A DNA stretch of 19,465 bases from Marisimplicoccus framensis_A. Lineage in GTDB: Bacteria > Bacteroidota > Bacteroidia > Flavobacteriales > Flavobacteriaceae. A model generated the notes under the pieces. That model did no database searches, was not told the origin of the DNA, and saw only the letters and a list, made by a program, of their open reading frames with translations. Within the stretch, counting starts at the first letter, position 1; every line of letters begins with the position of its first letter. The stretch is from NCBI GenBank assembly GCA_042088875.1, contig JBELLF010000017.1, positions 1-19,465 on the forward strand. Reading direction: 5' to 3'. The position numbers and the translations under genes are program-made. This document shows, in pieces, positions 1 to 8,101 of the stretch.

Positions 1-2
1 AG

Positions 3-77
3 TGGGCGCTGAGGGATTCGAACCCCCGACCCCTTGGGTGTAAACCAAGTGCTCTAAACCAACTGAGCTAAGCGCCC
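3..77 (-). tRNA. tRNA-Val, anticodon UAC
   Basis: Reading the minus strand, a 7-bp acceptor stem GGGCGCT pairs with AGCGCCC, followed by discriminator A. The D arm contains AGCTCAGTTGG. The anticodon stem CTTGG/CCAAG encloses the loop TTTACAC, so the anticodon is TAC (UAC), which reads GUA/GUG valine codons. The T arm carries GGTTCGAATCC. All four arms are intact and the RNA is 75 nt. The two bases after the discriminator are CT before the window ends, so the 3' CCA is not encoded and must be added after transcription. The gene is divergent from the DUF1295 gene and has a good promoter box just upstream. Confidence 0.96.
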
Positions 78-85
78 TAGAGGGG

Positions 86-93
86 CAAATATA
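86..93 (-). promoter_or_regulatory. Probable Bacteroidota -7 promoter box for tRNA-Val
   Basis: The minus strand reads TATATTTG, an exact match to the Bacteroidota -7 consensus TAnnTTTG. It ends 8 nt before the first base of the mature tRNA, so transcription would start a few bases ahead of the tRNA. Possible -33 elements are ATTG at 111-114 (17-nt spacer) or TTTG at 117-120 (23-nt spacer). Neither spacer is the usual 19-21 nt. Confidence 0.5.
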
Positions 94-104
94 GTTTTTT
101 TTTT

Positions 105-116
105 ATATTGCAATAT
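105..116. repeat. 12-bp perfect palindrome ATATTGCAATAT
   Basis: This is a perfect inverted repeat in the 61-bp region between tRNA-Val and the DUF1295 gene, next to a run of ten T at 95-104. It overlaps the place where the tRNA promoter's -33 element would lie. It could be an operator. However, perfect 12-bp palindromes are expected by chance several times in 19 kb of such AT-rich DNA. Confidence 0.25.
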
Positions 117-138
117 CAAAGAATCTATAAAAGAATTA

Positions 139-957
139 TTGTTTTCTGCTATTGCATTTTTTTTCTCTTATTCAATAGCATATCTAACTGGAATAGAAGT
201 AGTAAAAAATGCTGTTTTGATTACCTTTATTATTCAATGGGTACTTTTTATACCAGCATATCTTCTTCAAACTGAAAAGTTTTATGATATATCAGGAAGC
301 ATTACTTACATTTCAGTTGTAAGCTATTGTTTTCTTTATAATTATGATCCATTATTTCTGAATATTGGTAACATAATACTTTCAATCATAATCATTATTT
401 GGGCATTAAGACTTGGTAGTTTTTTATTTATTAGAATAAAAAAAGCAGGAGAAGATATTAGATTTCGTGAGATTAAGAAATCTCCAACAAGATTTTTTAT
501 GACATGGACTCTTCAAGGAATGTGGGTTTCTTTATGTTCTGCATGCGCACTAGCTGGAGTTGCTAAAGGAATAATTATAAATAATTACTTCTATTTTGGA
601 TTAGCTATTTTTTTAATTGGTTTTATTATGGAGATTATTGCAGACAATCAAAAAACCAAATTTAGAAATAATCCAAAAAACAAAGACAAGTTTATAAATT
701 CTGGGCTGTGGAAGTTATCTAGACATCCAAATTATTTAGGTGAAATTTTGTTATGGTCAGGTATCTCAATAATATCTTTATCATCTTTAGAAGGATTAGA
801 ATTAGCAACTTTAATCTCTCCTTTATTCACATATTTATTATTAGTTTATGTAAGTGGAATTAGAATATTGGAACATAATGGAGATAAAAAATGGGGTCAT
901 CTTAATAGCTATAAGAATTATAAAAAAAATACACCTAGACTAATTGGATTTCTATAA
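139..957 (+). CDS. DUF1295 (steroid 5-alpha-reductase-like) integral membrane protein
   Basis: The 272-residue protein is very hydrophobic, with about seven membrane segments. The family signature SRHPNYLGE is at about residues 194-202, preceded by GLWK. The C-terminal pattern LEHNGDKKWG then NYKKNTP, with basic and Tyr residues facing the cytoplasm, is also typical. The family (PF06966) resembles the C-terminal catalytic part of steroid reductases and isoprenylcysteine methyltransferases. The true substrate is unknown, so no reaction is assigned. There is no ATG near the 5' end. The reading frame is open back through the tRNA, but TTG at 139 is the first usual start and has A-rich sequence just upstream. 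An ATC at 115 or ATA at 127 would add only a few residues. The gene stands alone between the divergent tRNA and the convergent MetA-like gene, whose stop lies 6 nt beyond its own. Confidence 0.85.
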   Translation: MFSAIAFFFSYSIAYLTGIEVVKNAVLITFIIQWVLFIPAYLLQTEKFYDISGSITYISVVSYCFLYNYDPLFLNIGNIILSIIIIIWALRLGSFLFIRIKKAGEDIRFREIKKSPTRFFMTWTLQGMWVSLCSACALAGVAKGIIINNYFYFGLAIFLIGFIMEIIADNQKTKFRNNPKNKDKFINSGLWKLSRHPNYLGEILLWSGISIISLSSLEGLELATLISPLFTYLLLVYVSGIRILEHNGDKKWGHLNSYKNYKKNTPRLIGFL

Positions 958-963
958 GTTCAT

Positions 964-1671
964 CTAGTCAATATTAATACTAATACCTCCAGACACATAT
1001 AACATTTCATTGTTAAGTCCTTTACCTATTGATATATCAAGTTGTTTTTTATCATCTAAGAGATATGTAATTCCTGAATCAAAATTAATATTAGAATTAT
1101 TTTTAGATTCATCACCAAAGATTTCAAAAAAGACTCCAAAAGAACCCAAATTTCTTCCGTACACAATTGTATAAATGAATTTTCCATTCATTTTTTCATA
1201 TTTATTATATCCTATATTATAACCAATTTGAGATTCACTATTTAGTTCATGTGAGACATTTACTCTACTTAGAAGTCCATAGACATTATTAGAAAATACT
1301 TCACGAGCTGTTGGAATTGAAAGGTGAGATAGAAAAGCAACTTTAGTATTATTAGAGGTTTTATTAAAGATTTTAAACTTAGCTCCTACCTCAAAATCAC
1401 TAAATGATGATTTTTTCGCGAACGATAACTCATCATTTATTAAATAGTTACTATTAAGCCTTATTTCAATTCCATTAATTATACCAATTCTAAAAAGAGT
1501 ATTAATATTAGAATGAGAGTCTTCAAATGAAATACCTGATTCAATTTGAATTTGACCTAAGGGTAAAACTAATGCAGATTCTGTTTGATCTGGTCTATCA
1601 GTTGTAATTTGAGAAAAAGCTAGTGAACAATTAAACAGCAAGAATAAAAAAAATAAAAATCTATTTTTCAT
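964..1671 (-). CDS. MetA-pathway-type outer-membrane beta-barrel (transporter family protein)
   Basis: The 235-residue protein starts with a hydrophobic signal peptide ending LAFS-Q at about residues 17-21. Next comes the opening ITTDRPDQTES...G.IQIE.G, which I recognise from the Phenol_MetA_deg family (PF13557), often annotated in flavobacteria as 'transporter'. The rest alternates short polar and aromatic beta strands and glycine turns, as in an outer-membrane barrel. Substrate and direction of transport cannot be read from the sequence. Its ATG overlaps the folC stop (ATGA at 1668-1671), so it is probably translationally coupled as the last gene of the minus-strand run. It ends convergently 6 nt from the DUF1295 gene with no hairpin between them. 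Confidence 0.75.
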   Translation of the reverse strand: MKNRFLFFLFLLFNCSLAFSQITTDRPDQTESALVLPLGQIQIESGISFEDSHSNINTLFRIGIINGIEIRLNSNYLINDELSFAKKSSFSDFEVGAKFKIFNKTSNNTKVAFLSHLSIPTAREVFSNNVYGLLSRVNVSHELNSESQIGYNIGYNKYEKMNGKFIYTIVYGRNLGSFGVFFEIFGDESKNNSNINFDSGITYLLDDKKQLDISIGKGLNNEMLYVSGGISINID

Positions 1672-2867
1672 GAAAAAATTTCTTTTGCAATATAATTACT
1701 TCCAGTTATAATAATTAAATCATTTGGGGAAGCCTGTCTTAATATACTACTATAAATTATACTTGGATTAATTTCAAAATTAATGTTTTCTCCTATACTT
1801 TCTTCAATCTCATCATGATTCATTGACCTTGACATATTTGAAGAAGTAAAATATATTAAAGATTTTGCTGGAAGATAACTAACTAATTTTTTTACATTTT
1901 TTCCTTTAACAAAACTTAATATAAAAAATAGTTTATCATATTCTAATGAACTTATATGTTTAGATAAATGAATAAAACCTGACTCATTATGTGCGCAATC
2001 AAAAATTATTTTCGGGGTATCATTTAATATTGTCCACCTTCCATAAAAATCAGTATTTACATTAATATTTAAAATACCTTTTTCTAAACTATTTTCATTT
2101 ATCTTTTTATCATTTAGATTTTTACAAATTTGGACAACTGTATTTATGTTTTTATTAAAATATTCTATGTCTGAGTTTTCAAATTTTGATTTATAATCAG
2201 ATGCAAAAATTATTTCTGAAAAGTTTTTATTTGCTATATCAATAAAAACATTTTCTGTGTTTTTATCTCTTTCCCCAATTATTACTTTGGTATTTTTTTT
2301 TATTATTCCAGCTTTTTCGAATGCAATTTTTTCTAAAGTATTGCCCAATATTTCTGTATGATCATATGAAATATTTGTAATTACAGACAAAATTGGATTG
2401 ATAATATTTGTAGCATCTAATCTTCCACCTAGCCCTACTTCAATAACTGCATAGTCAACATTTTTTTCAATATAATAACACAGTGACATACCAAATGAAA
2501 GCTCAAAAAAAGTAAGTTTTAGTTTTTCAATTATATCACGATTATTTAAAATAAACTTTGAGATAAAGTTCTTCTCGATTTTATTATTGTTTACTTTAAT
2601 TCTCTCTCTATAATCAAAAAAATGAGGTGAAGTGAATGTTCCTACCTTATATCCTGACTCTTGAATTATTGATGATAAATATGCACAAGTACTACCCTTT
2701 CCATTTGTACCTCCAATATGAATTAGCTTTATGTCTTTGATATTAAGATTAAGATGTTCAACAAAAGATCTTATATTATCAAGACCAGGTTTATATGCTT
2801 TTGAACCTTGAGATTGATAAAATGGTAATCGATTTAAAATCCAATTCTCAGTTTGCTTATAATTCAA
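1668..2867 (-). CDS. folC: Bifunctional folylpolyglutamate synthase / dihydrofolate synthase
   Basis: FolC adds glutamate to dihydropteroate and to reduced folates, using ATP, in the cytoplasm. The 399-residue protein has the full set of family motifs: P-loop GGTNGKGST at 52-60, TSPH at 79-82, EVGLGGRLDATN at 143-154, DHTEILG at 169-175, the linker FYGRW at 274-278, and FDCAHNESG at 289-297 opening the C-terminal Mur-ligase-like domain. The N-terminus NYKQTENWIL.RLPFYQ.QG aligns with the start I know for the family, so the start is TTG at 2867. No ATG lies between the nhaD stop and this point. The nhaD stop is 9 nt upstream in the same frame, so the two genes are almost certainly cotranscribed and perhaps coupled. 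The next gene overlaps by 4 nt. Confidence 0.96.
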   Translation of the reverse strand: MNYKQTENWILNRLPFYQSQGSKAYKPGLDNIRSFVEHLNLNIKDIKLIHIGGTNGKGSTCAYLSSIIQESGYKVGTFTSPHFFDYRERIKVNNNKIEKNFISKFILNNRDIIEKLKLTFFELSFGMSLCYYIEKNVDYAVIEVGLGGRLDATNIINPILSVITNISYDHTEILGNTLEKIAFEKAGIIKKNTKVIIGERDKNTENVFIDIANKNFSEIIFASDYKSKFENSDIEYFNKNINTVVQICKNLNDKKINENSLEKGILNINVNTDFYGRWTILNDTPKIIFDCAHNESGFIHLSKHISSLEYDKLFFILSFVKGKNVKKLVSYLPAKSLIYFTSSNMSRSMNHDEIEESIGENINFEINPSIIYSSILRQASPNDLIIITGSNYIAKEIFS

Positions 2868-2876
2868 TATTAGTGA

Positions 2877-4199
2877 TTATAGAATATATGCTTCAAATAA
2901 TACAAATGTTATAAATCCAGCAAGGAATCCTAAGAATGCTAACCATCCTATGTTTTTTAAGTACCAGAAAAACTCAATTTTTTCCATACCCATTGCTACA
3001 ACTCCAGCTGCAGAACCAATTACAAGCACACTACCTCCTGTACCAGCTGCATATGCAATTAGGTGCCATAGAGAATCATCAACTGGCTGGGAGAACATAC
3101 CTATTGAAGCTGCTACTAGAGGAACATTATCAATAACTGCTGAACCTAAACCTAAGAAACCCGCGACTATTCTAATATCAGGAATAACAGTTTCTAGATA
3201 TTGTGCAAATTCAAATAAATATCCTATTGATTCTAGAGCAGCTACTGCCATCAAAATTCCTAAAAAGAATAGAATACTAGGAAGTTCGATCTTAGTTAAT
3301 GCAGAATGAACAGGACTTTTACTATGCATAATACTACTTTCATTAGGAGTGCTAATATTAAATTTAGTGCCACTGTATATTTCTGCAAATGTTGCAACAA
3401 TAGAAAGTGAAAGCATCATACCAACATAAGGTTGAAGACCAGTAAAAACTTTAAAAAATGGTACAAAAAGAATAGCTGATAATCCTAACCATAACATTGT
3501 TGTACCTATTTTATTTATACTGCTTTCATCGTTATCTATGTTATCTAAGTTTCCTTTAAAAGGTTTAAGAAATGAGGCAATATAGACTGGTACTATCATA
3601 CATACTACAGAAGGAATAAACACATAATAAAGTAACATTGGAACGGTAACTTTTTCAGCTATCCATAGCATTGTTGTGGTTACATCTCCAATTGGTGACC
3701 AAGCTCCTCCAGCATTTGCTGCTATTACAATTAATCCTGCAAACCATAATCTCAAGTTTTTATCTCTAATAATTTTTTGAAGAATTGTAATTAGTACAAT
3801 AGTAGCTGTCAAATTATCAATTATGGCAGACAATATAAATGCTAATATTGAAAATATCCATAATAATTTTTTCTTTGATTTAGTTTTAATAAATGATTTA
3901 ATTTTTTCAAAACCATTGTAGTAATCAATTATCTCAACTATAGTCATTGCTCCTAAAAGGAAGATTAAAATCTCTGAAGTATGAGATAAATGATATGCCA
4001 TTATCTTTTTTATTTTTGTTGGTATCAGTTCCCGTAACGCTGTATCAACTTCAAATACCGGTATATTAAATATTGCAATTAATGCCCATAAAAAAGCCAT
4101 CATTGCTAAAGCAGGTATAAGCTTATCAATTTTTAAACTGTGCTCTAGTGTTATTCCTAAATAACCTAAAATAAATATTCCTAATAATATTGTTTCCAT
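2877..4199 (-). CDS. nhaD: NhaD-type sodium/proton antiporter
   Basis: The protein is an inner-membrane Na+/H+ exchanger of the NhaD / ion-transporter superfamily, removing sodium and helping pH balance. It has 440 residues with about 11-13 hydrophobic segments. The two inverted-repeat signatures are visible: IIDNLTATI at 126-134 with GGAWSPIGDVTTT at 164-176, and SAVIDNVPL at 353-361 with GTGGSVLVIGSAAG at 386-399. The Asp-Asn pairs in these half-helices are the expected ion-binding positions. Length is typical. Translation starts at ATG 4199, 11 nt after the upstream secreted-protein gene, and folC follows 9 nt downstream, so it sits mid-operon. Sodium exchange fits a marine lifestyle. Confidence 0.93.
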   Translation of the reverse strand: METILLGIFILGYLGITLEHSLKIDKLIPALAMMAFLWALIAIFNIPVFEVDTALRELIPTKIKKIMAYHLSHTSEILIFLLGAMTIVEIIDYYNGFEKIKSFIKTKSKKKLLWIFSILAFILSAIIDNLTATIVLITILQKIIRDKNLRLWFAGLIVIAANAGGAWSPIGDVTTTMLWIAEKVTVPMLLYYVFIPSVVCMIVPVYIASFLKPFKGNLDNIDNDESSINKIGTTMLWLGLSAILFVPFFKVFTGLQPYVGMMLSLSIVATFAEIYSGTKFNISTPNESSIMHSKSPVHSALTKIELPSILFFLGILMAVAALESIGYLFEFAQYLETVIPDIRIVAGFLGLGSAVIDNVPLVAASIGMFSQPVDDSLWHLIAYAAGTGGSVLVIGSAAGVVAMGMEKIEFFWYLKNIGWLAFLGFLAGFITFVLFEAYIL

Positions 4200-4210
4200 T
4201 TATATAAAAT

Positions 4211-4906
4211 TTATTCCCATGATTGAAGCATAACCCTTGTTATACTTCTAGTATATTCTTCACCTTTTGTGTCCTCTATCCATTTGGAGATTGCATCTGC
4301 TTGATCTTTATTCTGAGGATTTCCAAAATCCAAAGCAGCTATTAAATCTGGATAAGTTACATATATATAATGAGTTTCACCATTTTCAACTCCGTGAGTA
4401 GTTTGACCAATTGAAACATATCCAGACATATCATTAAAGGCTGACATTAAGTTAGCAAAAGCTGTTAAAAATTTAATCGGGTCTTTTACTTTCCATTGGT
4501 GTGATTGGGCAATTGGCTGTTGCCATTTATCTAGATTGTATCTAACAAGAGTTACACCTGCAGTAACAGAAAACCCATCTCTACTTGTTAAAGAATTTAA
4601 TTTTGATACATAAGCATCCCATTCTGGAGTTAATTTTCTAGATTCAAATTCAGCAAGTGCTTCTTTGGAACCAGCAAAATTTAATACATGAGTGGCTTTT
4701 TCACTTGAACCTTTATATTCAATACTCCATAGAGAAACTCTTACCCCCTCAGGTATTTGAATATTTGAGTAGAATCCATCTATTAGATTATAAACGGAGT
4801 CAGTATTCTCAAATGGAACATTTAGATTAACATTCTGCCATGAAATATTTTGAGCACTAATATTTAGTGATATAAGAGATAAAATAAGTAGATATGTTTT
4901 TTTCAT
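4211..4906 (-). CDS. Secreted protein of unknown function, probable tandem alpha/beta-barrel-like repeats
   Basis: I do not recognise a named family. From ATG 4906 the protein has 231 residues. The signal peptide MKKTYLLILSLISLNISA-Q fits cleavage after about residue 18, so it is probably periplasmic or outside the cell. A TTG 21 nt further up would put seven polar residues ahead of the signal peptide and is less likely. The mature part seems to be two similar halves, about 22-123 and 135-230. Each has a strand, a helix, two strands around a hydrophobic YI/VL stretch, a helix containing a Trp (EWDAYV; ISKWIED), and a closing strand (GVTLVRY; RVMLQSW). That order recalls NIPSNAP or ABM-type ferredoxin-like dimeric barrels, but this is inference from pattern only. 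It contains no Cys, and looks less Lys/Asn-rich and more Trp/Gln-rich than its neighbours. It lies between anmK and nhaD and may have its own promoter. Confidence 0.8.
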   Translation of the reverse strand: MKKTYLLILSLISLNISAQNISWQNVNLNVPFENTDSVYNLIDGFYSNIQIPEGVRVSLWSIEYKGSSEKATHVLNFAGSKEALAEFESRKLTPEWDAYVSKLNSLTSRDGFSVTAGVTLVRYNLDKWQQPIAQSHQWKVKDPIKFLTAFANLMSAFNDMSGYVSIGQTTHGVENGETHYIYVTYPDLIAALDFGNPQNKDQADAISKWIEDTKGEEYTRSITRVMLQSWE

Positions 4907-4944
4907 AAGTTGATTTAAGGTAGACAACTAAGTTATTAAAAAAT

Positions 4945-4952
4945 CAAAGTTA
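4945..4952 (-). promoter_or_regulatory. Possible -7 promoter box for the secreted-protein/nhaD/folC genes
   Basis: The minus strand reads TAACTTTG, an exact TAnnTTTG match, 38 nt before ATG 4906 and overlapping the anmK stop codon. An ATTG at 4975-4978 stands 22 nt upstream as a weak -33 element. The 43-nt gap after anmK is the longest inside this minus-strand run, which fits an internal promoter. Confidence 0.38.
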
Positions 4953-6005
4953 AGTCAAATAAATCTTTCCAGAACAATGATCTTTTGATGCTCCTGTTAC
5001 AGAAGAATAACAATTATTAATATTCAAGTATCTTAAAACCCCTAGAAACGCAAAGATTAAAGCCTCTTTAAATTGTATTATATTATTAGATGGTATTATG
5101 ATTTCACAATTTGTTTTTGATTTAATAACATTAATTAAATAGTCATTATAAGCGCCTCCACCTGTAATAAATACTTTATCTAAATCTTTTAAATTATTTG
5201 AAACCTGATTTGCAATGTGGACGGATAATGTGTGTAATAAATCTTCAATTTTATAATCATTATAGTTATTTATTAATGGAATTATTTTCTTATTTACCCA
5301 TTCAATACCTAGTGACTTAGGAGGGTTAATTTGATAGTATTCTAATGCTTCTAATTCCTTATAAAGATTTAAAATAAGTTTTCCCGATGAAGCTATAGCC
5401 CCCCTGTCATCATAATCTTTTCCAATTGTTTTTGATAGATAATTTAGAACAATATTAACAGGACATATGTCATAGGCTATTAACTTTTCACTTTCATATT
5501 TTGAGATATTGGCAAATCCACCAAGATTTAAAAATGAATCATATTCATGAAATAAATACTTTTCACCAACAGGAACTAGAGGAGCTCCCTGACCGCCGAG
5601 TTCTATATCTTGAACTCTAAAGTCACAAATTACATTTTGATTAATTTCTTGAGATATAATTGGCATGTTTCCAATTTGATATGTAACTGAATTTAAAGGA
5701 TCATGAATTGCAGTGTGTCCATGAGAGCTAACAAAATCAATATTTTTAATCGAAAACTCAAAAATGAATTTCTTAATTATTTCTGCTAATTTCTTTGAAT
5801 ATTCTTTATCGATTTGTTTAATCTCAGAAAGGCTCTTTTCAGATATATTAATTAATAATTTACTTACTGAATCATCATATTTATATGTTTTTGAGTTAAT
5901 TATCTCAAAACTCCATCTTTTATTATGTATAAACTTAATATATGCTAAGTCTACTCCATCTAGTGAAGTTCCTGACATTACTCCAATTACATAAAAATTT
6001 TTCAT
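4950..6005 (-). CDS. anmK: Anhydro-N-acetylmuramic acid kinase
   Basis: AnmK converts 1,6-anhydro-MurNAc to MurNAc-6-phosphate with ATP, which lets the cell recycle its own peptidoglycan. The 351-residue protein opens with the diagnostic VMSGTSLDGVD at 9-19. It continues with SSHGHT at 93-98, LGGQGAPLVPVGE at 136-148, LNLGGFANIS at 159-168, the catalytic-region Asp in YDICPVN at 178-184 (D179), TGGGAYN at 281-287, and VTGAS at 336-340. Enterobacterial enzymes have DTGPGN where this has DICPVN. As I recall, the latter is usual in flavobacteria, so I do not read it as damage. The gene starts 3 nt after the porin stop (TAAAAAATG) and is surely cotranscribed with it. The usual downstream enzyme MurQ is not in this window. 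Confidence 0.95.
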   Translation of the reverse strand: MKNFYVIGVMSGTSLDGVDLAYIKFIHNKRWSFEIINSKTYKYDDSVSKLLINISEKSLSEIKQIDKEYSKKLAEIIKKFIFEFSIKNIDFVSSHGHTAIHDPLNSVTYQIGNMPIISQEINQNVICDFRVQDIELGGQGAPLVPVGEKYLFHEYDSFLNLGGFANISKYESEKLIAYDICPVNIVLNYLSKTIGKDYDDRGAIASSGKLILNLYKELEALEYYQINPPKSLGIEWVNKKIIPLINNYNDYKIEDLLHTLSVHIANQVSNNLKDLDKVFITGGGAYNDYLINVIKSKTNCEIIIPSNNIIQFKEALIFAFLGVLRYLNINNCYSSVTGASKDHCSGKIYLT

Positions 6006-6008
6006 TTT

Positions 6009-8045
6009 TTATTGGAAAAAATTCCACACTAATCCAAATCTTACTGACATATCCCTATATGGATTAAATGGATCAGAGTAATAATCATAACCTGTAAATG
6101 AACTATTTAAGTGTTCAACTGAAATATATACTCTTGTTTGTTGAATTTTTGCATTAAAGAAAAAATCAAATCTAGGATATTCTCCTATTTGCTTATAATT
6201 TTGTGTAACAAACTCTGAAATTAAAGGATTATAATAGTCTGCATAATATTTGGTAAAATAATTAAATGTAAGTCCAGTTTGAATAAATAGTGAATTATTA
6301 AATACATTAGTTGAAAACATCAAAGTACTTCTTACTATCCATTCAGGAACATTCAAGGTCTGTTGATCATTAATTCCATCTAATTCCTGATCTGTTTTCT
6401 GATACATTGCTGTATTAATTAAATTGAACTTATTTATACCGATATTACTTTTTAATTTAACTCTTAAGTAATTTATAAGAGAATTTTTTTGACCAACAGA
6501 AGCAATTCTCATTCTATCAATTTCACCATTTAATTGATTTGTTGTCTCTTTAAAATATGTATAGTTTTCAATCTGACTATACTCTCCTGAAATATTAATT
6601 AATTCCTTTAGAGAAAGAGATAAGTATCCATTACTAATTTTAGTATTTTTTAAATTGTCATTGTACCAATTGTAATTTTCATAAGTACTTCTATAGAGAA
6701 CATAGTTAAAGTTTGGAGAGTTTTCAATTATATTTCCTGATAAAATAAATTTTAAATTTCTTAAAGGTTCTGCTTCTATTTTTAATGAAGATTGGTTTTT
6801 AAAAAACTTATTTTTTAAGGACTTTGTAGTATTCAAATAAAAGCTATAATTACTTAAATCTTTTTTAAAAGTTGCAGATAGTATCTGTTGATTAGGATCA
6901 ATCTCAAATGGAATTTCACTAGTTAATTCCTCATATAATTTAAAAGAATTTAACCAAGATATATTATTAAAACCAAGGCTAAGTTTACCAATATTATTTA
7001 AATCCAGAAGTGCTAATAATTTATTTTCTTGTTTTATGAATCTTGATTGATCCTTTATATCTTCACCTATAAATTCTCCAAAAAGAGGTGAACTATAATT
7101 ATCATTGTACTCAAGTTTTTTGTATTCATGAGTAAATTGATATGCAATAGTTAGTATATCTATATCCTCATCTTTATTATAAATAATTTTATGTCTTAGG
7201 TCTGAGAAAAATCTTTTTGAATAAAGACTACTTTCAGAAAAAATCGATCCACCTAATCTAGATCTATCAAGGTACCCATCATAGTTAATCATTTCATATG
7301 AACCATCATCAAGTAAAATTTGATTTCCCGAATTATCTAATACAAAATAATCTGGAGCTTGTTCGAAAAAATATATATCATCGGGTGTGAGTCCACCATT
7401 TTCTTGATTAAAAATATTTTGAGAAGTAATATGGAACTTCCAATTAGTCAAGTTTTTTTTAGATTTGAAGTTTGAAGAAAATCTAAATTGATTTCCTCTT
7501 GATCTAGTATTTTGATATTTACCAAGAGATTTATAACCTTTGTGGGCAATTGTAAAATTATAATTAGGGGAAAGATTTACAGAAACAAGGAAGTCTAATA
7601 TTTGTCCTTGTTCAAATGTAGATTTTGCAATAATTTCTGTAAATGGAGTAGCTACCTCATAATATCCAATATCTTCTTTTTCAAAATACTGAAAATGTTT
7701 GGCTAATGCGCCTATATCAGGCAATTTTGATTCTTTAATTAAATCATAGGAAAGTTTATTATATGTATGACCTGAATTAGCAAATGATAATAGTTCAAAT
7801 TGATCTTTCCTTAAAAAGTTAAATTTATAATATTTGTTAATGGTTAATGAAGTGTCAACATTTTCATAATCTCTATCCATATAGAAGATTTTATATTCAT
7901 TCAAGTTTAATGAATCTTTTTTTTCGGAATTTTCTGTTAATTGCTCTTTTTGGACTTTTGGCTTTCCATCAATATCTTCTTCTGATTGAGAAAATAAATT
8001 AGATGTTAGTAAAAAAAAAGCTGTAACCAGAAAAATCTTCTGCAT
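6009..8045 (-). CDS. Putative porin (PF14121-type outer-membrane beta-barrel)
   Basis: The 678-residue protein has a signal peptide (about 1-19, ending NLFS-Q), then a charged low-complexity spacer (about 20-50) rich in Glu and Lys. The segment around IFYMDRDYENVDTSLTINKYYKFNFLRKD matches, from memory, the start of the Bacteroidota 'putative porin' family; I quote it by key residues: D.S..INKYYK then FLR.D.F. The rest is a long series of amphipathic aromatic strands ending in VWNFF-Q, as expected for a large outer-membrane barrel with a C-terminal aromatic. The pore's substrate is unknown. It is the first gene of the six-gene minus-strand run and is divergent from rnhB across 56 nt. The best promoter box I can find for it has one mismatch (TACCTTAG on the minus strand at 8064-8071). 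Confidence 0.8.
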   Translation of the reverse strand: MQKIFLVTAFFLLTSNLFSQSEEDIDGKPKVQKEQLTENSEKKDSLNLNEYKIFYMDRDYENVDTSLTINKYYKFNFLRKDQFELLSFANSGHTYNKLSYDLIKESKLPDIGALAKHFQYFEKEDIGYYEVATPFTEIIAKSTFEQGQILDFLVSVNLSPNYNFTIAHKGYKSLGKYQNTRSRGNQFRFSSNFKSKKNLTNWKFHITSQNIFNQENGGLTPDDIYFFEQAPDYFVLDNSGNQILLDDGSYEMINYDGYLDRSRLGGSIFSESSLYSKRFFSDLRHKIIYNKDEDIDILTIAYQFTHEYKKLEYNDNYSSPLFGEFIGEDIKDQSRFIKQENKLLALLDLNNIGKLSLGFNNISWLNSFKLYEELTSEIPFEIDPNQQILSATFKKDLSNYSFYLNTTKSLKNKFFKNQSSLKIEAEPLRNLKFILSGNIIENSPNFNYVLYRSTYENYNWYNDNLKNTKISNGYLSLSLKELINISGEYSQIENYTYFKETTNQLNGEIDRMRIASVGQKNSLINYLRVKLKSNIGINKFNLINTAMYQKTDQELDGINDQQTLNVPEWIVRSTLMFSTNVFNNSLFIQTGLTFNYFTKYYADYYNPLISEFVTQNYKQIGEYPRFDFFFNAKIQQTRVYISVEHLNSSFTGYDYYSDPFNPYRDMSVRFGLVWNFFQ

Positions 8046-8101
8046 CTATTTTGTAATTTCATACTAAGGTAATATTTCTTTTAAAATTTGATTTTGTTAA
8101 A

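Noticed and set aside
178..184. AnmK DICPVN in place of DTGPGN (protein residues 179-184) as a damaged active site.
   Set aside because: The catalytic Asp is kept and all other motifs are intact; the variant fits what I recall of flavobacterial AnmK. Positions given here are residue numbers.
2936..3309. Open frames on the plus strand within nhaD.
   Set aside because: They lie opposite a well-conserved NhaD gene and show no family motifs; they are shadows.
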